Assembly: GCA_044450785.1 (NCBI GenBank)
Contig: JBIOJM010000157.1
Span: 1 to 21,558 of the forward strand
Length of the DNA: 21,558 nt
From: JBIOJM01 sp044450785
GTDB lineage: Bacteria; Planctomycetota; Planctomycetia; Isosphaerales; Isosphaeraceae
Direction of reading: 5' to 3'
Position 1 is the first letter of the stretch. Every line of letters starts with the position of its first letter. The translations under genes were made by a program, and so were the position numbers. The notes below the pieces were generated by a model. The model was not told the DNA's origin and did not search any database. It saw only the letters and a program-made list of their open reading frames with translations. Shown piece after piece: positions 8,456 through 21,558 of this stretch.

Positions 8456-9061
8456 ATGTCCACTGACGCGATTTCCTCAACGATGATGGATTGGCTGCCG
8501 CCGCCCGAGTCGGTCTACCGCCTGAGCGTGGCGAAGTATGAGGCAATGGTTGCCTCGGGCGTGTTCACGAAGACCGATCGGTTTCATCTCATCAATGGGA
8601 TCCTGGTGGCGAAGATGACCGAATATCCTCCGCACGCAGCGTCTTCCGACGCAACGCAACTAGCCCTGCAGTCTTTTCTCCCGGGCGGCTGGTACATCCG
8701 TGTCGACAAGCCCCTGCGCATTCCCAGCCGTTCCAGCGTCCCCGAGCCTGACCTGGTCATCACGCGCGGTTTGCCCCGCGCCTACTTCCATCGCCACCCC
8801 GAGCCGGCCGATGTCGCCTTGGTCGTCGAGGTTGCCGATTCGCGTTTGAACGAGGCGCGCGACCTGGTGGCTGTGTATGGCGGCGGCGGCGTCCCGGTGT
8901 ACTGGATCGTCAACCTGGTCGACCGCCAGGTCGAAGTTTACACCGGCCCACGTCCCGACGGCTACCAATCTCGCCAGGACTTCACGGAGGGGAAGGACGT
9001 CCCCGTCGTCATCGAGGGACGCGAAGTGGGGCGAATCACCGTGGCTGAGCTCTTGCCGTAA
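8456..9061 (+). CDS. Uma2 family (DUF820) PD-(D/E)XK-type endonuclease-like protein
   Basis: Starting at ATG 8456 gives 201 residues, the usual length for Uma2 proteins. A GGAG ribosome site lies 8 nt upstream. The frame stays open upstream to 8225, but that extra part has no family similarity. Recognisable family features are the VYRLSVAKYEAM start, PEPDLVITRG with the acidic metal-ligand position, VVEVADSRL, and GGVPVYWIVNL before the final strands. The Lys normally four residues before the YxxxG segment is Leu here, and the preceding helix is about three residues shorter, so activity is doubtful. Uma2 proteins are often present in many copies in cyanobacteria and planctomycetes, and their biological role is poorly known. 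The gene is transcribed away from rpsO and precedes the defence-type genes. Confidence 0.85.
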   Translation: MSTDAISSTMMDWLPPPESVYRLSVAKYEAMVASGVFTKTDRFHLINGILVAKMTEYPPHAASSDATQLALQSFLPGGWYIRVDKPLRIPSRSSVPEPDLVITRGLPRAYFHRHPEPADVALVVEVADSRLNEARDLVAVYGGGGVPVYWIVNLVDRQVEVYTGPRPDGYQSRQDFTEGKDVPVVIEGREVGRITVAELLP

Positions 9062-9129
9062 CGGAAAACGGGGACGGGAAACGGGGACGCGATTAGTTTT
9101 CAGCGCGGATAACGCGCCGCGCCGGCTGC

Positions 9130-9157
9130 TTGCACTCAGGAATGCACCTGGTATCTT
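9130..9157 (+). promoter_or_regulatory. Weak candidate promoter upstream of the defence operon
   Basis: TTGCAC (9130-9135), a 16-bp spacer and TATCTT (9152-9157) form a poor sigma-70-like pair about 105 bp upstream of the helicase start. It is the best candidate I see in the 200-bp gap. Matches are only three and four of six bases, so it may be chance. The start of the gap also holds short direct repeats of the type AAACGGGGACG (about 9066-9090). Confidence 0.25.
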
Positions 9158-9261
9158 GAAAGTCGCCTGGGTCTTGGACTGGGTCGAGGAGCGCCTTAAG
9201 GAGGAAGGAGCAACCTTTCGCGAGCCTCGGGTCCAACAGCACCGTCTGCCACGGGGGACCC

Positions 9262-14447
<5,186 letters not shown>

Positions 14448-14451
<4 letters not shown>

Positions 14452-17294
14452 GCTTCGCCGTTGGCTCGCTGGTCAAGGCGCGGGAGCGCGAATGGGTGGT
14501 GCTGCCCGACTCGACCGGCGACCTCCTGGTGCTTCGCCCCTTGGGCGGCACCGAGGACGAGGTAACCGGGATCTACTTGCCATTGGAACGGGTCGAGCCG
14601 GCCCGGTTCGAACTTCCCGATCCGACCCAGGTCGGCGATTTCACGTCGTGCCGGCTGCTGCGCGACGCCGTGCGACTTGGGTTCCGCTCCAGCGCCGGCC
14701 CGTTTCGTTCCTTCGCCCAGCTCGCCGTCGAACCCAGGCCGTACCAGTTGGTGCCGCTCCTGATGGCTCTGAAGCTGGATCCCGTGCGACTCTTGATCGC
14801 CGACGACGTCGGCATCGGCAAGACCGTCGAGGCGTGCTTGATCGCCCGCGAACTGCTCGACCGGGGGGAGGCGCGAAAACTGGCCGTACTCTGCCCGCCC
14901 CACCTCGCCGAGCAGTGGCAGGCCGAGCTGAAGGGCAAGTTCAACATCCAGGCCGAGCTGTTACTGCCCAGCACCGTCACGAGGTTGGAGCGCGATTTGA
15001 GCGTGGGCCAGTCGCTGTTCGAGTATTACCCCTACCTCATCCTCTCGACCGACCTCATCAAGTCAGACCGGCGCCGCAACGACTTCCTGCGCACGTGCCC
15101 GGAGCTGGTCATCGTCGACGAGGCACACACCTGCGCATCGCAGGGAGGAACGTGGACCGGCCGCCACTTGCGGAACCAACTGCTCAAGGGACTCGCAAAC
15201 GACCAGAATCGCCACTTGATCCTGGTCACGGCCACGCCCCACAGCGGCAAGGAAGAGGCGTTCCGATCGCTGCTCGCCCTGCTCAAGCCAGAGTTCGCCG
15301 ACCTGCCGGACGACCTGAGCGGCCCGGACCGCGAGACGGACCGTCGCAAGCTCGCACAACATTTCGTCCAGCGCCGGCGCGGGGATATCCGCCATTACCT
15401 CGACTCCGATACACCCTTTCCCGATCGAACGGAATCCGAGGCGACCTACAAGCTCTCGCCCGAGTACAAGCGTCTTTTCGACCGCGTGCTTGCCTTTGCC
15501 CGCGAGATCGTCCAGGACGACGAAGGTGGCATTCGCTACCGCCAGCGCGTGCGGTGGTGGTCAGCACTGGCTCTGCTGCGATCGATGGCTTCCAGCCCGG
15601 CCGCCGCAGCATCCACCCTGCGGAGCCGGGCCGCGGTGGCCAATGCCGAGACCCCCGAGGATGCCGACGAGATCGGCCGGCGCACGGTGCTCGACCAGGA
15701 AGAAGATGAAGGAGCCGAGCGCCTCGACGTCACCCCAGGCGCCGATCCAACCGAGCCGGACGCGCAGGGAGAGGATGAAAGCCTGCACCGCCGCCTGCTC
15801 GCCCTGGCCCGCGACGCCGAAGCCTTGTGCGGTGACCAGGACGAGAAGCTCAAGAAAGCCGCCAAACTCATCAAGGAACTTCTCAACGAAAGCTATCGCC
15901 CGATCATCTTCTGCCGGTTCATCCCGACGGCCGAGTACCTCGCGACGGAGCTGAGAAACCGCCTGCCCAAGGGTGTCGAGATCGTCGCCGTCACGGGCAC
16001 ACTGCCACCCGCCGAGCGCAAGGATCGCGTCCTGCAACTGGCCCAATCCCCGAAACGCGTCCTGGTATGCACCGACTGCCTGAGCGAAGGGATCAATCTT
16101 CAGGAGCACTTTGACGCCGTCCTCCACTACGACCTCTCCTGGAACCCCACCCGGCACGAGCAGCGCGAAGGGCGGGTCGATCGCTACGCTCAACCGACGA
16201 AGGTCGTCCGCGTGGTGACCTATTACGGCGTGGACAACCAGATCGATGGACTGGTTCTCGATGTCTTGATCCGCAGGCACAAGGCGATCCGCAGCTCATT
16301 GGGTGTTTCGGTGCCGGTCCCCGCCAACACCAACCAGGTGATCGAGGCCGTCATCGAGGGATTGCTCCTGCGAGGCCGAAAGGTCGCCTCTGAGCACCAG
16401 GCATTCCTGCCCATCGCCGACTTCGAGACTCAGAAGGAGTCGCTGTTCAGCGAATGGGAGGCGGCCGCCGACCGCGAGAAGCGATCGCGCACCATGTTTG
16501 CCCAGGAGACGATCAAGCCCCAGGAAGTCCTCCCGGAACTCCAAGCTGTCCGCTCGGCGATCGGCTCGGGAGTCGATGTAGCCCGCTTCGTGCGCGAGGC
16601 GCTCCGCCTCCACCGAGGCGTCATTACCGAGAAAGGCGAGGGACAGATCCGAGTCGACCTCACCGAAGTGCCCCGCGCTCTGCGCGAGCGGATTGATGCC
16701 CCCGACAACGTCATCCTGGCCCGATTCGAGCTGCCCGTGAGCGAGGGAGTGGAGTACCTGAATCGCACCCATACGATCGTCGAGGCGATCGCGACCCACG
16801 TGATGGATACCGCCCTCGACTCCCGTGCCGGGGGCCTTGCACGGCGCGCCGGCGTGATTCGCACGGGCCGGGTCCAGCGGCGCACGACCCTGCTGCTCGT
16901 GCGGTTCCGCTACCACATCATCACCCGCAAGGGGGACGACGAGACCCCCTTGCTGGCCGAGGATTGCCAGCTCCTCGCCTTCGCCGGCTCGCCCCAGAAC
17001 GCCGAGTGGCTCGACGACGACCAGGCCGTGGCGTTGCTCGATGCCGATCCCGAGGCGAACGTACCGTCCGAACAGGCCGTCGACTTCGTTCGCAAAGTGG
17101 TCGAAGGTTACGACCTGATCTCCCCCCACCTGAACGACGTGGCAAAGCGGCGCGGCGAAGAGCTACTCAAAGCCCACCGCCGCGTCCGCCAGGCGTCACG
17201 CGTCAAGGGAGTAAGCCAGAGGGTCGAGCCCAAACTACCGCCCGACGTGCTGGGCATCTACGTCTTCCTGCCAAGGCTGAGAGAGGATGGATGA
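14448..17294 (+). CDS. drmD: SNF2-family helicase, DISARM DrmD-like
   Basis: The 948-residue protein is a two-lobed SNF2/SF2 ATPase. Lobe 1 has Walker A ADDVGIGKT (K125), the CPPHLAEQWQ segment, DEAH at 224-227 and TATPHSG as motif III. An acidic low-complexity insert (about 400-445) precedes lobe 2. Lobe 2 has the TDCLSEGINLQ segment (about 541-551) and motif VI HEQREGRVDR near 570-579. The C-terminal 350 residues are DrmD-type sequence ending PPDVLGIYVFLP. In class 1 DISARM, DrmD is the SNF2 helicase that accompanies DrmMI, DrmA and DrmB. Here it is translationally coupled to the giant helicase and is followed by the adenine methylase after a mobile-element block. SNF2 helicases of BREX type 3 (BrxHII) are the main alternative. 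Confidence 0.8.
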
Positions 17295-17320
17295 GCAATG
17301 TTTTGAGCCCAAGAAGCACT

Positions 17321-17918
17321 GGATCGTAAAGCCCGGTGTGCTAACCCTCGGTGAGATTTCCCCAGCACCCTCATAGCCCCGTCAGGGGCGGCATCGTAAA
17401 GCCCGGGGTGCAAACCCCGGGGGAGATTTTCCCAGCACCCTCTCAGCCCCGTCAGGGGCGGCATCATAAAGCCCGGGGTGTCAACCCCGGGAGGAGATCG
17501 CGTCGCATGACCATGCCTCGCATTCCAGCGCCTTCATAGCCCCGTCAGGGGCGGCATCATAAAGCCCGGGGTGTCAACCCTGGGAGGAGATCGCGTCGCA
17601 TGACCATGCCTTGCATTCCAGCGCCCTCATAGCCCCGTCAGGGGCGGCATCGTAAAGCCCGGGGTGTCAACCCCGGGAGGAGATCGCGTCGCATGACCAT
17701 GCCTCGCATTCCAGCGCCCTCATAGCCCCGTCAGGGGCGGCATCATAAAGCCCGGGGTGTCAACCCCGGGAGGAGATCGCGTCGCATGACCATGCCTCGC
17801 ATTCCAGCGCCCTCATAGCCCCGTCAGGGGTGGGATCGTAAAGCCCGGGGTGCAAACCCCGGGGGAGATTCAGCCCCGTCAGGGGCGGCATCGTATAGCC
17901 CGGGGTGCAAACCCCGGG
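17321..17918 (+). repeat. Tandem array of REP-like palindromic units, including four 93-bp repeats
   Basis: Each unit has two hairpins: GCCCC-gtca-GGGGC, then about 12 bp further CCCGGGG-tgtca-CCCCGGG or a tgcaa variant. Eight units can be traced: a degenerate one (17321-17374), a 70-bp unit (17375-17444), four nearly identical 93-bp units (17445-17537, 17538-17630, 17631-17723, 17724-17816), a 55-bp unit (17817-17871) and a last short one (17872-17918). The 93-bp units add a conserved tail with the palindrome GCATGACCATGC. No plausible gene lies in the array. It starts 26 bp after the drmD stop and ends shortly before the transposase gene. Confidence 0.92.
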
Positions 17919-17995
17919 AATAATGCACCGATCGGTACCACATCACCCACCGGGGCGCGAGCCCCGCAACCAATCACCGAGGAGCACCCAGCACC

Positions 17996-18448
17996 ATGGC
18001 CGCCACCTTGACCAATTTGCTCTACCACATCATCTTCAGCACCAAAGATCGACAACCGCTCATCCGAGACGCCTTCCGTGACGAGCTCGAGAAGTACATC
18101 GCGGGAATCGTCCGCAATGAAGGTGGCATCCTGCTCGGCATTGGCGGTATGCCGGACCACATTCACATCATCGCAAAATTCAAACCCGATCGATCGGTCG
18201 CCGAGATGGTCCGTCTCATCAAGGCGAATTCTTCCAAATGGGTCAACGAGCAACATGGCGAGCCGGGCCGGTTCGCGTGGCAGTCGGGGTATGGTGCCTT
18301 CTCGGTGAGCCAATCGCAACTCGACGCACTCCGGGCATACGTGGCCAATCAGGAGGCGCATCACCGCACTCGGTCGTTTCAGGATGAGTATCGCGATTTC
18401 TTGACCAAACACGGCGTCGAATTTGATGAACGCTATCTCTGGGGATAA
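17996..18448 (+). CDS. IS200/RAYT-like Y1 (HUH) transposase
   Basis: The 150-residue protein is full length for a Y1_Tnp single-strand DNA transposase. It has the HUH motif HIH at residues 55-57 inside GGMPDHIHI, the WQSGYGAFSVS segment (95-105) and the catalytic tyrosine Y115 in YVANQEAHH. The ending EFDERYLWG is typical of the family. A GAGGAG ribosome site lies 11 nt before the ATG. There is no tnpB. The many flanking palindromes suggest a REP-associated (RAYT) domesticated-type role rather than a classical insertion sequence, but family sequence alone does not settle that. No inactivating mutation is visible. Confidence 0.92.
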   Translation: MAATLTNLLYHIIFSTKDRQPLIRDAFRDELEKYIAGIVRNEGGILLGIGGMPDHIHIIAKFKPDRSVAEMVRLIKANSSKWVNEQHGEPGRFAWQSGYGAFSVSQSQLDALRAYVANQEAHHRTRSFQDEYRDFLTKHGVEFDERYLWG

Positions 18449-18497
18449 TCGTCGTGTCTGGGCGGCGCACGCCGTGTATGACGATGTCGCCCCTCAT

Positions 18498-18624
18498 CTC
18501 GGGGCTCACGCCCCGAGCTATACGATCTCGCCCCGTCGGGGCTTCTCGGATAATAGCGCCGTTGACGTGAAATCCTCTTCTCGGGGCTCACGCCTCGAGC
18601 GATACGATCTCGCCCCCTTGGGGC
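18498..18624 (-). repeat. Two REP-like units in inverted orientation downstream of the transposase
   Basis: Unit A (18498-18543) has stem CTCGGGGC-tcac-GCCCCGAG, an 11-bp spacer and GCCCC-gtc-GGGGC. Unit B (18580-18624) repeats this with a few changes. Aligned to the reverse complement of the upstream array unit, about three quarters of 47 positions match and the hairpins fall in the same order. They are therefore diverged copies in the opposite orientation. The surrounding 204-bp gap (18449-18652) has no gene. AGGG at 18641-18644 serves the next start. Confidence 0.75.
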
Positions 18625-18652
18625 TGATCGGACTCCCTCCAGGGTTCTCATC

Positions 18653-21558
18653 ATGCAATCCCGGCGGCGCGACCTGTTCACGACCGTGCGCACCGAGGGG
18701 TCGATCCTCCCCGCCGACCTGCTCCAGCGCGTCGTCGCCAGGGAATCCGGCCTGGACGGCCTGACTCCGGCTTCCTACCATCTGGCCGAGGGGGAAAAGC
18801 TCAACGAAGCGATCAACCGCTCATGGAACCGGCTGGTCGGTGTTTGGCCGGGTTTCCAGTCCTTGCTCGCGAAGCTGCCCGGGAATGACCCGGCGACCAG
18901 CACGACCCGCGAAAAATGGCTGCTTCCTCTGTTTCAGGAGCTCGGCTACGGACGCCTCCTTTCGGCCAAGCCCGTCGAAATCGACGGCAAGTCGTACGCC
19001 GTGTCGCACAACTGGCAGCACGCACTGATTCATCTGGTCGGCTTCAACGTCGACCTCGATCGACGTTGGCACGGTACCACCGGGCCCAACCGAACCAGCC
19101 CCCACAGCCTGGTCCGGGAATTCCTGAACCAGTCGGACGACCACCTCTGGGGCTTCCTGTCCAATGGCCGCGGGCTGAGGGTTCTCCGCGACAACGCCAG
19201 CCTGACCCGCCAGGCGTATGTCGATTTCGACCTGGAAGCGATGATGGCCGGCGAGGTCTACGCCGACTTCGCGCTGCTCTGGCTCCTGTGCCACCAGTCG
19301 CGGGTCGAAGCCGAACGCCCCGCCGAGTGCTGGCTGGAGCAGTGGTCAAAAGCCGCCCAGGAGCAAGGGACGCGCGCCCTCGATCATCTCCGAGCCGGCG
19401 TCGAGGCGGCGATCGCGGCGCTGGGCCGCGGCTTCTTGTCATACGGCGGCAACACCAACCTGCGGGACAAGCTGCGAGCCGGTGCCTTGAACGCCCAGGA
19501 CTACTACCGCCAGCTCCTCCGGCTGGTTTATCGGTTGCTCTTCCTGTTCGTGGCCGAGGATCGGTACCTGCTGCTCGACCCAGGCGCCGAGCCGGTGGCA
19601 CGTGGGCGTTACGAGAAATACTACGCGACTGACCGGCTGCGCCGGCTGGCCGAGCGCCGGCGGGGAACGCGGCACGTCGACCTCTACCGCGGTTTGTGGC
19701 TGGTGATGGAGAAGCTCGGCAGCGACCGGGGTTGCCCCGAGTTGAGCCTGCCCGCGCTGGGGAGCTTCCTCTGGTCTCGGGAGGCCCTGCCTGACCTGGC
19801 CGGCTGCGACCTGGCCAACGCCGACCTGCTCGACGCGATCCGCGCTTTGGCGTTCACGATCGAGGGCAAGACGCGCCGCGCGGTCGACTACAAGAACCTG
19901 GGCTCGGAGGAGCTGGGGAGCATTTACGAGTCGCTCCTGGAGTTGCACCCGGAGCTGAACACCGCGGCGGGGACCTTCGAGCTGAAAACGGCCGCCGGTC
20001 ACGAACGAAAGACGACGGGGAGCTATTACACGCCGGCGAGCCTGGTCTCGTGCCTGCTCGACTCGGCGCTCGACCCAGTCCTCGCCGAGGCCGCCAGGCA
20101 GCCCGACCCCGAGGCGGCGATCCTCAAGCTGAAGGTCTGCGACCCGGCCGCCGGCAGCGGCCACTTCCTGATCGCCGCGGCCCACCGGATCGCCAAGAAG
20201 CTGGCGGCCGCCAGGACTGGCGATACCGATCCGTCGCCGGATGCGGTTCGCAAGGCGATTCGCGACGTCATCGGCCACTGCATCTACGGCGTCGACATCA
20301 ACCCAATGGCCGTCGAGCTGTGCAAGGTCAGCCTCTGGATGGAGGCTCTGGAGCCGGGCAAACCCCTGTCGTTCCTCGACCATCACATCCAGTGCGGCAA
20401 CAGTCTGCTTGGCGCGACCCCGGCTCTCCTCAAGCGGGGCATCCCCGACGCGGCTTTCGAGCCGATCGAGGGAGACGACAAGGCCGCCTGCCGCGACTAT
20501 CGCAAACAGAATCGGGACGAGCGAAGCCGGCAGACGACGATGTTCGACCTGTTTGCGAAGTCGGAGTTCATCCGGCTTGCGAACGTCGCCCCCGCTCTGG
20601 AACGGATCGAAACCATGGGCGATGATTCGATCGAAACCCTCCACGCCAAGGAACTGGCTTACCGGGAGTTCACGGAGTCGACTCCCTATGAGTTCGCGCG
20701 GTTGCTCGCGAATGCCTGGTGCGCCGCCTTTGTGATTCCCAAGGTCATCGTGCCTCCGCTCCAGCCCAGGGTCACACTGACCGAGTCGACCTTCCGCAAG
20801 CTGGAGAACAACCCCAACGTGGTCCCTCGTGAGGTCAAGGATGAGATCGCCAGGCTGGCGGCCCGTTACCATTTCTTCCACTGGCACCTGGCGTTCCTGA
20901 ACGTGTTTCAGCCCCGGCCGAGCGAAGAGATCGGCGACGACGAAATCTTGGGCTGGAACGGGGGATTTGACGTCGTGCTGGGCAACCCGCCGTGGGAAAG
21001 GATCAAAATCCAGGAGCAGGAGTGGTTCGCCCAGCGACGGCCGGATATCGCCAAAGCCGCCAACGCCTCAGCGCGACGCAAGATGATCCAGCAGCTCGCC
21101 GAGGAAGATCCGGCCCTTTATGCGGTGTTTCAGCAGGACCGGCGCGCGGCTGAAGGGGAAAGCCACATCGCCCGTGACTCGGGTCGATTTCCTTTTTGCG
21201 GGCGGGGTGATGTGAACACGTACACGCTCTTCGCCGAGCTGGACCGGCAAATCATCGGGGCCTTCGGGCGCGTGGGGATAGTCGTTCCGCCAGGTATCGT
21301 CTACGACGACACGACCAAGCATTTCTTCCGCGACCTCGTGGAGCGGCGATCGCTCGTCAGCTTCTATCACTTCGAGAACGAAGAGTTCCTCTTCCTAGCG
21401 ATCGATCATCGGGTCGTCTTCAGTTTGCTTACACTGACCGGCACCGATCGGTCTCATGCGAGCACAGACTTCGCCTTTTTCTGCCGCCGCGTCGAGCAAC
21501 TCCAGGAACCCGACCGCCATTTCAGCCTCTCGGCCGATGAGATCCGGCTGATGAACCC
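18653..21558 (+). CDS. Eco57I/PglX-type adenine DNA methyltransferase, DrmMI-like (3' truncated by window)
   Basis: The frame is open from ATG 18653, with AGGG 8 nt upstream, to the window end, giving 968 residues without a stop. Motif X-like GSYYTPASLV lies near 457-466. SAM-binding motif I DPAAGSGHF is at 497-505, followed by YGVDINPMAVELCKVSLWM (about 545-563). The catalytic motif IV NPPW at 778-781 is typical of N6-adenine methylases. The N-terminal 450 residues follow the Eco57I/PglX/DrmMI plan, including the LLFLFVAEDR helix. No D...ExK nuclease motif was seen in them, so this is more likely a modification enzyme than a type IIG fusion. With the DrmD-like gene it most resembles DISARM DrmMI, and PglX of BREX is the alternative. 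The target-recognition part is mostly outside the window. Confidence 0.88.
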   Translation, partial: MQSRRRDLFTTVRTEGSILPADLLQRVVARESGLDGLTPASYHLAEGEKLNEAINRSWNRLVGVWPGFQSLLAKLPGNDPATSTTREKWLLPLFQELGYGRLLSAKPVEIDGKSYAVSHNWQHALIHLVGFNVDLDRRWHGTTGPNRTSPHSLVREFLNQSDDHLWGFLSNGRGLRVLRDNASLTRQAYVDFDLEAMMAGEVYADFALLWLLCHQSRVEAERPAECWLEQWSKAAQEQGTRALDHLRAGVEAAIAALGRGFLSYGGNTNLRDKLRAGALNAQDYYRQLLRLVYRLLFLFVAEDRYLLLDPGAEPVARGRYEKYYATDRLRRLAERRRGTRHVDLYRGLWLVMEKLGSDRGCPELSLPALGSFLWSREALPDLAGCDLANADLLDAIRALAFTIEGKTRRAVDYKNLGSEELGSIYESLLELHPELNTAAGTFELKTAAGHERKTTGSYYTPASLVSCLLDSALDPVLAEAARQPDPEAAILKLKVCDPAAGSGHFLIAAAHRIAKKLAAARTGDTDPSPDAVRKAIRDVIGHCIYGVDINPMAVELCKVSLWMEALEPGKPLSFLDHHIQCGNSLLGATPALLKRGIPDAAFEPIEGDDKAACRDYRKQNRDERSRQTTMFDLFAKSEFIRLANVAPALERIETMGDDSIETLHAKELAYREFTESTPYEFARLLANAWCAAFVIPKVIVPPLQPRVTLTESTFRKLENNPNVVPREVKDEIARLAARYHFFHWHLAFLNVFQPRPSEEIGDDEILGWNGGFDVVLGNPPWERIKIQEQEWFAQRRPDIAKAANASARRKMIQQLAEEDPALYAVFQQDRRAAEGESHIARDSGRFPFCGRGDVNTYTLFAELDRQIIGAFGRVGIVVPPGIVYDDTTKHFFRDLVERRSLVSFYHFENEEFLFLAIDHRVVFSLLTLTGTDRSHASTDFAFFCRRVEQLQEPDRHFSLSADEIRLMN

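Larger units (their letters stand above)
17321..18624. mobile_element. REP-RAYT block splitting the defence operon
   Basis: The block consists of the REP array, a further hairpin (CGGGGC-gcga-GCCCCG, 17951-17966), an intact Y1 transposase and two inverted REP-like units. It sits between drmD and the methylase, which would otherwise be neighbours. This is the arrangement of a REP-associated tyrosine transposase with REPs in both orientations. The outer limits are approximate, as no target duplication was found. IS200-type elements make none. Confidence 0.75.

Noticed and set aside
17321..17918. Possible CRISPR array
   Set aside because: The units are nearly identical along their whole 93 bp, with no unique spacers. 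They contain two palindromes each and adjoin a Y1 transposase with no cas genes, so they are REP-type repeats.
18653..20000. Type IIG restriction-methylation enzyme with N-terminal nuclease
   Set aside because: I found no D...ExK motif in the N-terminal 450 residues, and the sequence plan fits PglX/DrmMI methylases.
19439..20887. Minus-strand open frame of 482 codons
   Set aside because: It is antisense to the methylase, across motif I. The plus strand is the real coding strand, and its frame runs off the window end.

Overview
The window is GC-rich bacterial DNA that most resembles a planctomycete of the Isosphaeraceae type. Three things suggest this: the gene content, a Uma2-family nuclease gene, and many palindromic REP-like sequences. 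This is a judgement from sequence style, because no marker gene was compared.

Left part (1-8200), housekeeping. The window opens with the 3' end of an unrecognised plus-strand gene (2-310). A nested inverted-repeat element (about 315-478) and a strong hairpin terminator (about 545-584) follow. A minus-strand group then reads rpsO (ribosomal protein S15), pnp (PNPase), a soluble NtrB-like histidine kinase, an NtrC-type sigma-54 response regulator, and mutL. The last four are spaced by 15-56 bp and look like one operon. rpsO lies 395 bp upstream of pnp and has a plausible promoter at 8252-8280.

Middle (8200-9261), transition. A Uma2/DUF820 PD-(D/E)XK-type protein is transcribed divergently from rpsO. 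A 200-bp leader with one weak promoter candidate follows it.

Right part (9262-21558), candidate antiphage defence locus. It contains (i) a 1729-residue superfamily 2 helicase with a DUF1998 zinc module and a C-terminal Vsr/DUF559-like nuclease domain, (ii) a DrmD-like SNF2 helicase whose start overlaps the previous stop (ATGA), and (iii) a large Eco57I/PglX/DrmMI-like adenine methyltransferase that runs off the right edge. The set matches DISARM, but DrmA-like and DrmB-like parts appear fused and joined to a nuclease domain, and no separate drmC is visible. In a DISARM-like model the methylase would mark self DNA, while the helicase and translocase proteins recognise and process unmodified invading DNA.

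Between the SNF2 helicase and the methylase lies a REP-RAYT block (17321-18624). It has a tandem array of palindromic units, including four copies of a 93-bp repeat, then an intact IS200/RAYT-like Y1 transposase, then two related REP units in the opposite orientation. It appears to have split the defence operon.
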